Positions 1-9,553 of a stretch of DNA of 64,000 nucleotides are shown piece by piece. A program made the translations under genes and the position numbers. Below the pieces are notes generated by a model, which searched no databases, was not told the origin of the DNA, and worked only from the letters and a program-made list of their open reading frames with translations. The stretch's first letter is position 1; each line of letters begins with the position of its first letter. This DNA is from Spirosoma luteum DSM 19990. GTDB lineage: Bacteria > Bacteroidota > Bacteroidia > Cytophagales > Spirosomataceae. Where the stretch lies: positions 130,426 through 194,425 of the forward strand of contig NZ_KB893313.1 in the NCBI RefSeq assembly GCF_000374065.1, given 5' to 3'.

Positions 1-275
1 CTACTGAAGTAATAATGCGTGTGCGTTTGTCATTCCGACTTCGGGAGGAATCTAAAAAAATCAGGTCGCAGCGTTTTTGTCAGCAGGTAAACGAATGAAC
101 TAATAATTCACTCCAATCAACGCTTTTGGCCCGAATACGTCCAGTTACCACACATTTATTTACTTTTTCTAATCCAATCCATCCGTAGGGAGTTATAAAT
201 AGATAACCCGCTGCTGATTATGTGTTGCATAGCCGTGGCAACAATATCCCTTTTGTAACCTCCAACTAACCAGTT
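1..275. other. Non-coding left edge and leader of tkt
   Basis: No gene is recognised here. The stretch is AT-rich just before the transketolase start and should hold its promoter and 5' leader, but I cannot pick a convincing TTTG/TAnnTTTG pair. No riboswitch-like structure was seen. Confidence 0.4.
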
Positions 276-2327
276 ATGACAGACAAGCAAATCGATCTCG
301 ACCTCGACCAACTCAGTATCAATACCATCCGGCTACTGGCCGTCGATGCCGTTCAAAAAGCTAACTCCGGTCACCCCGGTCTGCCGTTGGGAGCCGCGCC
401 GATGGCCTATGTACTTTGGTCCCGTTTTCTGCGCTTTAACCCCAAAGACCCGCTTTGGCCCGACCGCGACCGATTTGTTTTATCGGCGGGTCACGGGTCG
501 GCGTTGTTGTACAGCCTGCTGCATTTGTACGGATACGACCTCTCGCTCAACGACCTGAAACAGTTCCGCCAACTCCACTCCCAGACACCGGGTCACCCGG
601 AATCGAACCTGACGCCGGGTGTGGAAGTGACAACCGGGCCACTGGGACAGGGGTTTGCCAATGGCGTGGGTATGGGTATGGCCGAAGCATTTCTGGCTGC
701 AACTTACAATAAGGAGGGTCATACGCCCATGAACCACTACACCTATGTCCTCGTCAGCGATGGTGATTTGATGGAAGGTATCGCGTCGGAAGCGGCTTCG
801 CTGGCCGGGCACCTCAAACTGGGGAAACTCATTTATCTCTACGACGATAACCTGATTTCACTCGATGGCCCGACCGATCTGGCTTTCACCGAAGACCGGC
901 TACAGCGTTTCGACGCGTATGGCTGGCACACCCAGCACGTAGGCGATGGCAATGATTTAGACGCTATCGAAGGAGCGATTCGGGCCGCTCAGATGGAAAC
1001 GGAGCGGCCGTCCATAATCTCCGTCCGAACGATTATCGGCTACGGCAGTCCGCAGGAGGGTACCAGCAAAGTTCACGGCAGTGCCCTGGGTGAGGAAAAT
1101 GTGCGGAGAACGAAATCCTTTTTAGGATTCGATCCCGACAAATCGTTTGTGGTGCCCGACGACGTGCGCGACCACCTGCGCGAACCGGGTAAGCGGGGAG
1201 CCAAACTCCAGGCCGACTGGCAAAAAAAGTTCGATGCCTATAAAAATGCGTTTCCAGCCGAAGCAAAGCAGTTTCTGACCTCCTTTGCCGGTAAACTTCC
1301 TGATGGCTGGGATGCCGACCTGCCCACATTTACGCCCGATGATAAAGATATGGCCACCCGTCAGGCATCGGGCAAGGCCCTCGATGCCCTGAAAAAGTCG
1401 GTTCCTTACCTGTTTGGCGGCTCGGCGGATCTGGCATCGTCCAACGAGATGCCAACCAAAGGCGATGTGAGTTTCCAGCCGGGTCACTACGACCACTCGA
1501 ACATTTGGTTTGGCGTTCGGGAACATGCCATGGGCGCAGCGCTCAATGGCATGGCGCAGCACGGCGGTGTACATCCCTACGGCGGCACGTTCCTCAACTT
1601 CTCGGATTACATGCGCGGTGCCATTCGGTTAACGGCCCTGGCCGAATCGAAGGTAACCCTGGTTTTCACCCACGACAGTATTGGTCTGGGGGAAGATGGC
1701 CCAACCCACCAGCCCGTTGAGCAGGTCGTTTCCCTGCGAACCATTCCCAATATCATCGTCATTCGGCCGGCTGATGCCAATGAAACCGTTGAAGCCTGGC
1801 GCATTGCCATGATGCAACCCAAAACGCCGGTTTTACTAATCCTGGGCCGCCAGAAACTACCCGTTCTCGACCAGAAAAAATATGGCTCGGCACGGGGGGT
1901 AGAGAAAGGAGCGTACATCCTCAGCGAGTCCGACGGAACACCCGAACTGATTCTGATCGGGACCGGGTCGGAAGTATCACTGGTGATGAAAGCGCAGGAG
2001 ACACTGAAAAAACAGGGTATTAAGGCGCGGGTGGTCAGTATGCCATCGTGGGAGCTGTTCGAAAAACAGGATCAGGCCTACCAGCATGAGGTGTTGCCCC
2101 CTTCAATTCGGAAACGGCTGGCCGTAGAAGCCGGTTCGCCCATCGGCTGGCACAAATACGTCACGGATGAGGGCAGTACAATCAGCATGAACCAGTTCGG
2201 GCTGTCGGGTCCCGGCGAAGAGGTAATGGCCTTCTTTGGCTTTTCGGTCGATAACGTCGTCAAACAGGCCAAAGCCGTACTGAAAGGGCAGGCACCCGGT
2301 CTGGAGAAAAAGGAAATCTTATCGTAA
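276..2327 (+). CDS. tkt: Transketolase
   Basis: Thiamine-diphosphate enzyme that moves two-carbon ketol units between sugar phosphates in the non-oxidative pentose phosphate pathway; cytosolic. The 683-residue length is normal for a full bacterial transketolase. Visible marks are SGHPG near residue 31, the ThDP-binding GDG in VSDGDLMEG near residue 162 followed by the conserved N in YDDN, and the pyrimidine-domain signature GEDGPTHQP near residue 475. The start is an ATG shortly after a stop-rich AT leader. Transaldolase follows 48 bases downstream on the same strand, so the two probably form an operon for sugar-phosphate interconversion. No anomalies seen. Confidence 0.97.
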   Translation: MTDKQIDLDLDQLSINTIRLLAVDAVQKANSGHPGLPLGAAPMAYVLWSRFLRFNPKDPLWPDRDRFVLSAGHGSALLYSLLHLYGYDLSLNDLKQFRQLHSQTPGHPESNLTPGVEVTTGPLGQGFANGVGMGMAEAFLAATYNKEGHTPMNHYTYVLVSDGDLMEGIASEAASLAGHLKLGKLIYLYDDNLISLDGPTDLAFTEDRLQRFDAYGWHTQHVGDGNDLDAIEGAIRAAQMETERPSIISVRTIIGYGSPQEGTSKVHGSALGEENVRRTKSFLGFDPDKSFVVPDDVRDHLREPGKRGAKLQADWQKKFDAYKNAFPAEAKQFLTSFAGKLPDGWDADLPTFTPDDKDMATRQASGKALDALKKSVPYLFGGSADLASSNEMPTKGDVSFQPGHYDHSNIWFGVREHAMGAALNGMAQHGGVHPYGGTFLNFSDYMRGAIRLTALAESKVTLVFTHDSIGLGEDGPTHQPVEQVVSLRTIPNIIVIRPADANETVEAWRIAMMQPKTPVLLILGRQKLPVLDQKKYGSARGVEKGAYILSESDGTPELILIGTGSEVSLVMKAQETLKKQGIKARVVSMPSWELFEKQDQAYQHEVLPPSIRKRLAVEAGSPIGWHKYVTDEGSTISMNQFGLSGPGEEVMAFFGFSVDNVVKQAKAVLKGQAPGLEKKEILS

Positions 2328-2375
2328 GTACACCGACAGGCAAACGGAAACACAAAAAAATAACGACACAAAATC

Positions 2376-3482
2376 ATGGAAAATAACGTAAAGAAGATTC
2401 ACAATTTTGACCAGAGCGTCTGGCTCGATTATATTGACCGGAAAATTATGAACACCGGTGAGTTGCAAAAACTCATCGACGAAGACGGTATTCGGGGGCT
2501 TACGTCCAACCCGGCTATTTTCGAGAAAGCGATCAGCAGCGGTTCCGACTACGACGAGGATATTAAAAAGCTCGCGCAGGAGGGCAAACCCAATGAGGAC
2601 ATTTTTTACGGGCTGGCCGTTGCCGACATTCAGCAGGCTGCCGATCTGTTTAAACCGGTTTACGATGAAGAGGTACGGGGAGCTGATGGCTATGTGAGCC
2701 TGGAGGTTTCTCCGCATCTGGCCTTGAATACAGATGGTACCATCAAACAGGCGCGGGCACTTTGGCGAGCGGTAGACCGGGATAACGTGATGATCAAAAT
2801 TCCGGGTACGGCCCAGTGCCTGCCTGCTATTCGGCAAAGCATCAGTGATGGAATAAACATCAATGTTACGCTGCTGTTTGGCCTGGAGCGGTACGAGGCC
2901 GTTGTCGACGCCTATATGTCGGGGCTGGAGGAGCGGGTTGAGAAGGGCCAGATAGTAGATCAGATTTCCTCCGTTGCCAGTTTCTTCCTCAGCCGCATCG
3001 ACGTGCTGGTTGACCCCCTGCTACACGAAAAAGGGCTGGGCGACCTGAAAGGGGAGGTTGCCATTGCACTGGCCCGTAAAGCCTACGAAATCTACAAGCG
3101 CGAATTCAGCAGCGACCGGTTTAGAAAACTGCAGGCAAAGGGCGCCAAGCCCCAGCGACTGTTATGGGCCAGCACCAGTAGTAAAGACCCCTCTTTTTCG
3201 GATGTAAAATACGTGGAGGCTCTGATTGGCCCAAAGACCGTGAACACCATTCCGATGGAAACTCTCGAAGCCTTCCGCGATCATGGGAAAGCGGCTTCCC
3301 GGCTGGAAGACGACCTCGACAAAGCCACGCAGGCGTTGGAGCGCGTACAGAAGGCAGGTATTGATTTAAAAAGTATCAGTCAGCAGCTGGAAGATGAAGG
3401 CATTGAGAAATTCAACAAACCATACGACAAATTGCTCGAAGCCATTAATACGCAGAAAGAAAAGTCGCTGGCATCGGCCTAA
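2376..3482 (+). CDS. tal: Transaldolase (long subfamily)
   Basis: Transfers a dihydroxyacetone unit between sugar phosphates, forming a Schiff base with a lysine. The 368-residue protein belongs to the longer transaldolase class, by motifs TSNPAIFEKAI near residue 45, DGYVSLEVSP near residue 105, the Schiff-base lysine region MIKIPGT near residue 140 and NVTLLF near residue 164. The C-terminal part (from about 300) is a helical, charged extension typical of this class. It directly follows transketolase, and a strong hairpin terminator lies after its stop, so the tkt-tal unit ends here. Confidence 0.96.
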   Translation: MENNVKKIHNFDQSVWLDYIDRKIMNTGELQKLIDEDGIRGLTSNPAIFEKAISSGSDYDEDIKKLAQEGKPNEDIFYGLAVADIQQAADLFKPVYDEEVRGADGYVSLEVSPHLALNTDGTIKQARALWRAVDRDNVMIKIPGTAQCLPAIRQSISDGININVTLLFGLERYEAVVDAYMSGLEERVEKGQIVDQISSVASFFLSRIDVLVDPLLHEKGLGDLKGEVAIALARKAYEIYKREFSSDRFRKLQAKGAKPQRLLWASTSSKDPSFSDVKYVEALIGPKTVNTIPMETLEAFRDHGKAASRLEDDLDKATQALERVQKAGIDLKSISQQLEDEGIEKFNKPYDKLLEAINTQKEKSLASA

Positions 3483-3503
3483 TTACGATTGAATACGATA
3501 TAG

Positions 3504-3556
3504 AGAAGCCGTTGCACAGCAAGTAGTCTGTAGCAGCGGCTTCTTTGACTTTTTCC
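3504..3556. terminator. Hairpin terminator between tal and the convergent xdhA-like gene
   Basis: The arm AGAAGCCGTTGC (3504-3515) pairs with GCAGCGGCTTCT (3533-3544) with one G-U pair, and an inner ACAG/CTGT extends the stem. A T-rich stretch follows on the plus strand. It lies between two convergent genes and may serve both. Confidence 0.75.
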
Positions 3557-3564
3557 AGTACATA

Positions 3565-4989
3565 CTATAGCATCGAAGTACTCAGCAACTGCTCCACTTT
3601 CAATTCCGGAAATAACTTTATAAAATGCGCCTTAATAAGTTGGCTCAGCAGCAAACGCTTGTACATCTCCGTACCACGGGCATCGCTGACGGGCGAAACT
3701 TCAGTTTGGGCAACAGCCGTTGCATGCAGAATCAGTGCCTCGGTGAGCCGTTTTCCGGTTAGAAACGTTGCCGTTTTTGTCAACTGTTTTGGAATGGGCG
3801 CAACGCCCCCGGCCGATAACCTGACGGATGTGACAACATCATCCTCAACCAGGATGCTCATGGCCGAGTTAACGCTGGCAATATCGAGGTGCGTCCGTTT
3901 GCTGACTTTCTCGAAATTGAACCGGGTGTTTTTGTCGGGTAGGGTAAAACTAATTTGTTCCAGCCATTCGTCGGGTCGTTTGTCCAGCGTTTTATAGCCC
4001 AGGTACAAATCGCGCAGGGGTAACTCCCGTAACGGATGTCCATCACTGAAGGTCAGGGTAGCGTCCAGTGCCAGAAAGAAAACGGTGAAATCGCCGATGG
4101 GTGACGCATTGATGAAGTTACCACCAATGGTTGCCATGTTGCGGATGGGCGTGGATGAAATCAGCTTTGTGTACTGACGAAAATCAGGAAAATGAGCCTG
4201 TATAATCGGCGACTCGATAAGGTCCGTTACCGTCGTTGATGCGCCCATCAGGCACTGGTTACCGGCCTGCCGGATACCTTTTAAACCAGGGGTATCGAAC
4301 AAAAACCGGATGGACGCGTCCCTGATTTCGTCATGCTTCTGCACGTATACATCTGTGCCTCCCCCAACCCGATGAGCGGCCGGGTTCTCGTTCGTTAGTT
4401 CGCCATTGAGGTTTAACGCCAATGCCTGAAGCCGGTCGGCAACAGTCGAAAAATAAGTCGGTACAATGGCCTGGCTTGCAGCATAGTTTGCTGGAGCTTC
4501 TTCACTCCTATCTGCCAGCAATTGAGCCACCCGCGCAGCCGCCCGCTCGATGGATTTGTAACCCGTACACCGGCAAATATTGCCATCAACGGCCGCAATG
4601 GCATTTGCCGTGGTCGGGGCTTTTTTACTCAGGCAGAATCCAGCCATCGACACCACAAAACCAGGCGTACAAAAGCCGCACTGCGTCGCCGACTCATCGG
4701 CCATAGCCTGCTGTATCGGGTTCAGTTCATTCATGTTTAGCCCTTCAACGGTAACGATGTGCTTACCGTGCGCATTACCCAGCGGCATCAGGCAGGAGGT
4801 AGCCGTACGGTACCGTAACTCCCCCGTTGATACCTCACCGACTAGTACCGTACAGGCACCACAATCGCCCTCGCGGCAACCAATTTTCGTACCGGTCAGG
4901 TATTGATTGTACCGCACAAAATCGAGTACCGCCGTGCCGGATGGCATAGTGGTACTCACTTCTCTGTTATTTAGGATGAACGTTATCAA
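3565..4989 (-). CDS. xdhA: Xanthine dehydrogenase small subunit (2Fe-2S and FAD domains)
   Basis: Iron-sulfur/flavin subunit of a molybdenum hydroxylase that oxidises hypoxanthine/xanthine to urate. N-terminal plant-type ferredoxin cysteines are C38, C43 and C46 in CREGDCGAC. The second 2Fe-2S motif CGFCTPG...CRCTGY follows at about 105-145. An FAD-binding domain of the CO-dehydrogenase flavoprotein type spans about 180-345 (HRVGGGTDVYV), then the flavoprotein C-terminal domain. The 474-residue length fits XdhA. The only sensible start is TTG (4987-4989), because an in-frame TAG lies 21 bases upstream. It follows the NCS2 permease by 24 bases and is last in the minus-strand run. The molybdopterin large subunit is not in this window, which is odd because the two are normally adjacent. 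Confidence 0.9.
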   Translation of the reverse strand: MITFILNNREVSTTMPSGTAVLDFVRYNQYLTGTKIGCREGDCGACTVLVGEVSTGELRYRTATSCLMPLGNAHGKHIVTVEGLNMNELNPIQQAMADESATQCGFCTPGFVVSMAGFCLSKKAPTTANAIAAVDGNICRCTGYKSIERAAARVAQLLADRSEEAPANYAASQAIVPTYFSTVADRLQALALNLNGELTNENPAAHRVGGGTDVYVQKHDEIRDASIRFLFDTPGLKGIRQAGNQCLMGASTTVTDLIESPIIQAHFPDFRQYTKLISSTPIRNMATIGGNFINASPIGDFTVFFLALDATLTFSDGHPLRELPLRDLYLGYKTLDKRPDEWLEQISFTLPDKNTRFNFEKVSKRTHLDIASVNSAMSILVEDDVVTSVRLSAGGVAPIPKQLTKTATFLTGKRLTEALILHATAVAQTEVSPVSDARGTEMYKRLLLSQLIKAHFIKLFPELKVEQLLSTSML

Positions 4990-5013
4990 GCGCTTGAATT
5001 GACTATACTATTA

Positions 5014-6369
5014 TTAGACCACCTCGGCGGGGTTTTCTTCCAGCCTATTTGTTTTGTTGCCGGTTGGTATCAATAGATTAAGCAGCAGCGCGGCTAATCC
5101 ACCAGCCGAAACCCCGGACTCTAAAAACGTTTGAACCACTGTCGGTAGTGTTTTCAGCCACTCGGCCTGCGACGGAACGCCAATACCAATACCCAGTGAA
5201 ATAGCGGCAATCAGCGCGTCCCGTTGTGATAGCCCTCCCGACATCATCAGGCGTAAACCAGATACCGCCACCAGCCCAAAAAGCATGATGGCCAGCGCGC
5301 CCAACACGCAGGGCGGCATGACCGTTATCCAGCGGCCTACCGGCGGAAAAAGTCCCAGACAGAGCAGCATAATGGCCATGATCCAGCCAATTCGGCGGGC
5401 TGCTACGCCTGTCATTTGAATAACGCCGTTGTTTTGGGCATAGGTAGCACTCGGAAATCCACCAATCAGCGTGGAGCTGATGCAGGTAAGTCCGTCCGCT
5501 ACGACACCACCCCGAATCCGGGCCCAGTGGTCGAGGCCGGTCGTGGGCAAACCAGAGAGCTGCGACGTAGCGGTAATGTCACCCATGGCTTCCAGCACAC
5601 AGACGAGGTAAATAAACGCAAAAGGAACTAACAACTCCCATTGAAACGCCAGTCCATACGGGAAAAGTTGCGGCACCGTCAGCCAGGAGCCGTCACCCGG
5701 TTCGGGCGTTTGAAGCCAGCCCATCACCCCACAAAGAATATAGCCGGTAGCTACGCCAATCAGTACAGCGGCCATTCGCGCCCAGGCTTTGCCAATGGAC
5801 TGCGCAGTGATCATAACGATAACCACGACCAGGGCAATCAGTCCCCCACTCCAGCCCGGTGCGCCTTCGGCCGGTAGGCGGGCAATACTCCGCATCCCCG
5901 TCGGAATAAGCGAAAGGCCGATCAGCAACACAACGATCCCGGAAACCAGTGGGGTAAATACGCGTTTCAGTTTGGGTAAAAAGGGGGCCAGTACCAGTTG
6001 TACTGGCGTTCCGGCCAGCGACATACCCACCATAAGTGGCAGTCCGCCCGTAGTACCCGCCTGAATCAATGGGGCCAGAAAGGCAAAACTGGTACCGGTG
6101 ATGCTGAGCAGCCCCGACCCAACAAAGCCAAATCGCATAGTCTGTAGAAATGTACCCAGTGCCGATGCGACCAGTGCCATGCTGACCAGATAGGCCGTAA
6201 CCTGTGGACTGAAATGTAGAATACCCGACAAAATCAGTGCCGGGGTGATGGTGCCAACAACCATAGCCCCCACCTGCTGCACACTCACCAGAAGCGCCGG
6301 AACCAGAGGAACGGTATCGTCCAGACCGTAAACGAGACGGGTAGCTTTCGCGTCAATGGGTTCGCTCAT
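5014..6369 (-). CDS. NCS2 family uracil/xanthine permease
   Basis: Integral membrane nucleobase:cation symporter of the NCS2 (NAT) family, 451 residues with about 12-14 hydrophobic segments. The N-terminal YGLDDTVPLVPALLVSVQQV and the later SGLPTTGLDHWARIRGGVVADG region are typical. Substrate cannot be read from sequence. Its position between preA (18 bases upstream) and the xanthine dehydrogenase subunit makes uracil, xanthine or uric acid the best guesses. Starts with ATG and is tightly coupled to both neighbours. Confidence 0.9.
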   Translation of the reverse strand: MSEPIDAKATRLVYGLDDTVPLVPALLVSVQQVGAMVVGTITPALILSGILHFSPQVTAYLVSMALVASALGTFLQTMRFGFVGSGLLSITGTSFAFLAPLIQAGTTGGLPLMVGMSLAGTPVQLVLAPFLPKLKRVFTPLVSGIVVLLIGLSLIPTGMRSIARLPAEGAPGWSGGLIALVVVIVMITAQSIGKAWARMAAVLIGVATGYILCGVMGWLQTPEPGDGSWLTVPQLFPYGLAFQWELLVPFAFIYLVCVLEAMGDITATSQLSGLPTTGLDHWARIRGGVVADGLTCISSTLIGGFPSATYAQNNGVIQMTGVAARRIGWIMAIMLLCLGLFPPVGRWITVMPPCVLGALAIMLFGLVAVSGLRLMMSGGLSQRDALIAAISLGIGIGVPSQAEWLKTLPTVVQTFLESGVSAGGLAALLLNLLIPTGNKTNRLEENPAEVV

Positions 6370-6387
6370 AGGGTATCCGTGCGTAAA

Positions 6388-7656
6388 TCAGTGGTCATTC
6401 AGCGGCATTCCGCGCTGTTGGAATTCTTTCCAGTTCAGGTATTCATCGCCCTTGCGCTGCTCTACCATGGTGATGCAACTATCCACCGGACAAATTAATT
6501 TACACAAATTACAACCTACGCACTCATCTTCTTTGATAGAGTAGGTGTTATAGGGGTTACCATACGTCAGATTGATGGACTGGTGGGAGGTATCCTCGCA
6601 GGCAATGTAGCACAGGCCGCAGTGAATACACTTGTCCTGGTCGATGTTGGCAACGATGTGGTAGTTGATATCCAGGTCTTCCCAGTGGGTAATGGTCGGG
6701 ACAGATTTACCAATGAAGTCATCGAGGGTTTTGAAGCCTTTTTCGTCCATCCAGTTGTTCATACCATCAATCATATCCTCCACAATCCTGAACCCGTGCT
6801 TCATCACGGCGGTGCAAACCTGCACGTTGGAAGCCCCCAACAGCATAAACTCGACGGCATCTTTCCAGGTGCTTACGCCACCAATCCCCGACACCGGAAC
6901 GCGGGCCGTAACCGGGTCCTGCGCGATGGTCGTCAGCATTTTCAGGGCAATAGGCTTCACCGCCGGGCCGCAATACCCACCATACACCGATTTGCCAGCC
7001 ACGTACGGATTGGGCACAAACGTGTCCAGATCCACGCCCGTTATCGACTGAATGGTGTTGATCAGGGAAAGCGCATGGGTACCACCTTCCACCGATGCCC
7101 GGCCCGTTGGCACCACCGAATGCACGTTGGGTGTCAGCTTGGTAATGACCGGGATGGTAGCTCTTTCCATCACCCATTCCACCACCATTTTAGCAATTTC
7201 GGGGTCCTGCCCCACGGCGGCACCCATGCCCCGCTCGGTCATCCCGTGCGGGCATCCGAAGTTGAGTTCCAGTCCGTGGGCACCGGTATCTTCCACCTGC
7301 GCAATCAGTTCGTGCCATTTCTCCCGACTGTTGTCGGCCATGAGCGACACCACCATTGCCCGGTCGGGAAACAGGCGAACGCACTCGGCAATCTCGCGGA
7401 GGTTAATGTCCAGAGGACGGTCGGAGATAAGCTCGATGTTATTGAATCCCATCACTTTATGACCGCCGTAATCAACCGCCGAATAGCGGGAAGAGACGTT
7501 CTTCACCTGACTGCCCAGAGTTTTCCAGACTACGCCCCCCCAACCCGCTTCAAAGGCACGGAGCACGTTATACTGTTTATCCGTTGGTGGGGCACTCGCC
7601 AGCCAGAATGGGTTCGGCGATTTGATACCCAGGAAGTTTGCGCTTAAGTCAGCCAC
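6388..7656 (-). CDS. preA: NAD-dependent dihydropyrimidine dehydrogenase subunit PreA
   Basis: Catalytic subunit that reduces uracil/thymine to the 5,6-dihydropyrimidine, the first step of reductive pyrimidine catabolism. The first 300 residues are a dihydroorotate-dehydrogenase-like FMN barrel (LELNFGCPHGMTERGMG near residue 130, GIGGVSTW near residue 250). The C-terminus carries two 4Fe-4S motifs, CIHCGLCYIAC and CVGCNLCKLICPVDSC. The 422-residue length is normal for PreA. The start codon is GTG (7654-7656). It lies downstream of preT across an 85-base gap filled by an inverted repeat. Confidence 0.95.
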   Translation of the reverse strand: MADLSANFLGIKSPNPFWLASAPPTDKQYNVLRAFEAGWGGVVWKTLGSQVKNVSSRYSAVDYGGHKVMGFNNIELISDRPLDINLREIAECVRLFPDRAMVVSLMADNSREKWHELIAQVEDTGAHGLELNFGCPHGMTERGMGAAVGQDPEIAKMVVEWVMERATIPVITKLTPNVHSVVPTGRASVEGGTHALSLINTIQSITGVDLDTFVPNPYVAGKSVYGGYCGPAVKPIALKMLTTIAQDPVTARVPVSGIGGVSTWKDAVEFMLLGASNVQVCTAVMKHGFRIVEDMIDGMNNWMDEKGFKTLDDFIGKSVPTITHWEDLDINYHIVANIDQDKCIHCGLCYIACEDTSHQSINLTYGNPYNTYSIKEDECVGCNLCKLICPVDSCITMVEQRKGDEYLNWKEFQQRGMPLNDH

Positions 7657-7672
7657 TTTTTAATGAGTGAAT

Positions 7673-7751
7673 GAGCGAATGAGTGCAAGAGCGAATAGAG
7701 GAAGGGACCTGCGTCAGCATTTCACTCTTTCGCTCTTGCACTCATTCGCTC
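7673..7751. repeat. Intercistronic inverted repeat A (preT-preA gap)
   Basis: A perfect 23-base arm (7673-7695) is repeated inverted at 7729-7751, with a 33-base loop holding TGCGTCAGC at 7710-7718, which is GCTGACGCA on the minus strand. The right arm covers the last sense codons and stop of preT, so part of the preT C-terminus is encoded by the repeat. Member of the family described under findings. Confidence 0.85.
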
Positions 7752-9082
7752 TGTATGAAGTTTAAAATCGCCTTCGCACCGTCTTTCCCCGCCTGCACGG
7801 CGTCGACCACTTCTTTTCCGCCGTTGACGCAGTCGCCACCGGCAAACACGCCGGGCAGGTTGGTGGCCTCCCCGTTAATGGCGATTTTGCCGTTCCAGTG
7901 GTCTAACTGGTTGGTGCTGACCAATGCTTCGTAGGGGACCTGACCGGCGGCTTTGATGACCATGTCGACATACAGCGCAATCGTTTTGCCGGTTTCTACG
8001 GGTGAGCGACGCCCGCTGGTATCGGGTACCCCCATTTCCATGACGCTACAAATGAGTTGGGTAACGCGTCCGTTTTCACCTTTTATTTCCTTGGGCGAGG
8101 CCAGCCAGATAAGGTTGCACCCGTCCAGTTTAGCCAGATTCAGTTCTACTTCGGTGCTCGGCATTTCGGCCTGGGTCCGGCGATATACAATGGTTACTTC
8201 ACTAGCCCCCAGTCGTTTGGCCTGTGTAGCGGCATCGATGGCCGTCATACCCAGACCAATTACCGCAACTTTGTCGCCAATGGGAACGGACGGATAGCCC
8301 CGTTCGCGAATGTCGTAGATGAACCGGATGGCATCTTCTACACCCGTTAGGTCCTCACCCGGAATGTTTAGTTGCCGGGCCACGCCCACACCGATACCGA
8401 GGTAGACTGCATCATAGTTGGCCCGTAACTCGTCCAGTGAAATGGTTTTGCCCAGTTCCTGTTCATACTTAATATCGATACCCCCCAGCGAGGTAATAAA
8501 ATTGACCTCCTCTTCGCAGAATTCGGGGGTTACTTTATAAGCCGCAATCCCATAAGTCATCAGCCCACCGCCTTTACTTTCTTTCTCATAAATGGTCACG
8601 TCTACCCCTTCCCGACTCAGCGCATGGGCGCAGCTCAAACCAGCCGGACCTGCCCCCACGACCGCTACTTTCCGCCCCGTAGATGGTTTGCGCTGGAACA
8701 GCGGCCACTTGTGGGCAATGGCTTTTTCGGTGGAATACCGCTGGAGTTTGGCAATGGGAATGGGCGGTTCATCCATCAGGTTGAAGACGCAGGAACCTTC
8801 GCACAGCTTTTCTACCGGGCACACTTTTGCGCAGCCGCCCCCCATAATGTTGGCATCCAGGATGGTATAGGCCGACCCTTTTATGTTGTCCGTCGTAATC
8901 TGCTTGATAAACTTGGGAACATCGATGCTCGTCGGGCAGCTTTTGGTACAGGGGGCATCATAGCAAAACAGACAGCGATTCGCTTCCACCAAAGCCGCTT
9001 CCCGTGAGTCGAAGGGCGGATGAATATCGCTGAAATTCTGCTCGTACTGCTCTGTCGTGAGCCGGTTGTTCTGTATGGCCAC
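7742..9082 (-). CDS. preT: NAD-dependent dihydropyrimidine dehydrogenase subunit PreT
   Basis: Flavoprotein that passes electrons from NAD(P)H to PreA. The 446-residue protein resembles the glutamate synthase small subunit: N-terminal iron-sulfur cysteines CLFCYDAPCTKSCP (about 37-51) and CAKVCPVEKLCEGSC (about 85-100), an FAD-binding GAGPAGLSCAHAL near residue 143 and a second Rossmann motif near residue 275. The start is GTG at 9080-9082. An in-frame TGA lies two codons upstream and there is no ATG, so this choice is firm. The last codons and stop lie inside inverted repeat A. Upstream lies the four-helix-bundle element that separates it from the nitrilase gene. Confidence 0.95.
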   Translation of the reverse strand: MAIQNNRLTTEQYEQNFSDIHPPFDSREAALVEANRCLFCYDAPCTKSCPTSIDVPKFIKQITTDNIKGSAYTILDANIMGGGCAKVCPVEKLCEGSCVFNLMDEPPIPIAKLQRYSTEKAIAHKWPLFQRKPSTGRKVAVVGAGPAGLSCAHALSREGVDVTIYEKESKGGGLMTYGIAAYKVTPEFCEEEVNFITSLGGIDIKYEQELGKTISLDELRANYDAVYLGIGVGVARQLNIPGEDLTGVEDAIRFIYDIRERGYPSVPIGDKVAVIGLGMTAIDAATQAKRLGASEVTIVYRRTQAEMPSTEVELNLAKLDGCNLIWLASPKEIKGENGRVTQLICSVMEMGVPDTSGRRSPVETGKTIALYVDMVIKAAGQVPYEALVSTNQLDHWNGKIAINGEATNLPGVFAGGDCVNGGKEVVDAVQAGKDGAKAILNFIQSE

Positions 9083-9139
9083 TTTGTATCAATGATAAAT
9101 TATAAATGATGAATGATAGGATTCTTTTTCCCCATTCCG

Positions 9140-9496
9140 TCAACGATTATTTTTACTGGTGATAATAATGCTTCGAATCAGTTTCAGTAACTCATTTGCA
9201 TCCTGGTGAATACTATCGAATTCATGGCCAATGAGATAGTCTGTCTCCTTGAGTAATTCAAGCCAGTACATTGTCTCATCCGTTTCTTTCTGGGCAATTC
9301 CCAATTTATGAATAAAATCTGCTTTACTTTCCGCATTGTCTGCTTCACGAACATTAGCACCTATTGATGTACCAGACCTCAACATTTGCTTACTCAGGAC
9401 AAACTCTTTTTTGCTATCTATGAGATGCTGATATAGTCGAATTACACGGATGGCAAAGCGAAAACTTTTGTCAAGAACGGCATTATCCTTTTTCAT
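9140..9496 (-). CDS. Four-helix-bundle protein (23S rRNA IVS / S23 family)
   Basis: A 118-residue protein of the four-helix-bundle family first seen in intervening sequences of 23S rRNA and related to the Avd accessory protein of diversity-generating retroelements. Typical signatures are SKQMLRSGTSIGANVREA near residues 40-57 and AQKETDETMYWLELLKET near residues 75-92. Predicted all-helical, basic and likely nucleic-acid binding; the biochemical role is unknown. The start is ATG. It is the only gene in the pyrimidine cluster without a metabolic role and is flanked by inverted low-complexity arms, so it probably arrived as an insertion. Confidence 0.9.
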   Translation of the reverse strand: MKKDNAVLDKSFRFAIRVIRLYQHLIDSKKEFVLSKQMLRSGTSIGANVREADNAESKADFIHKLGIAQKETDETMYWLELLKETDYLIGHEFDSIHQDANELLKLIRSIIITSKNNR

Positions 9497-9518
9497 TGTG
9501 ATGGTGGGTTATGAAATC

Positions 9519-9552
<34 letters not shown>

Positions 9553-9553
<1 letters not shown>

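Noticed and set aside
6583..7647. Long open frame of 354 codons on the plus strand
   Set aside because: It is antisense to preA, and its His/Arg-rich translation reflects the codon bias of the opposite strand.
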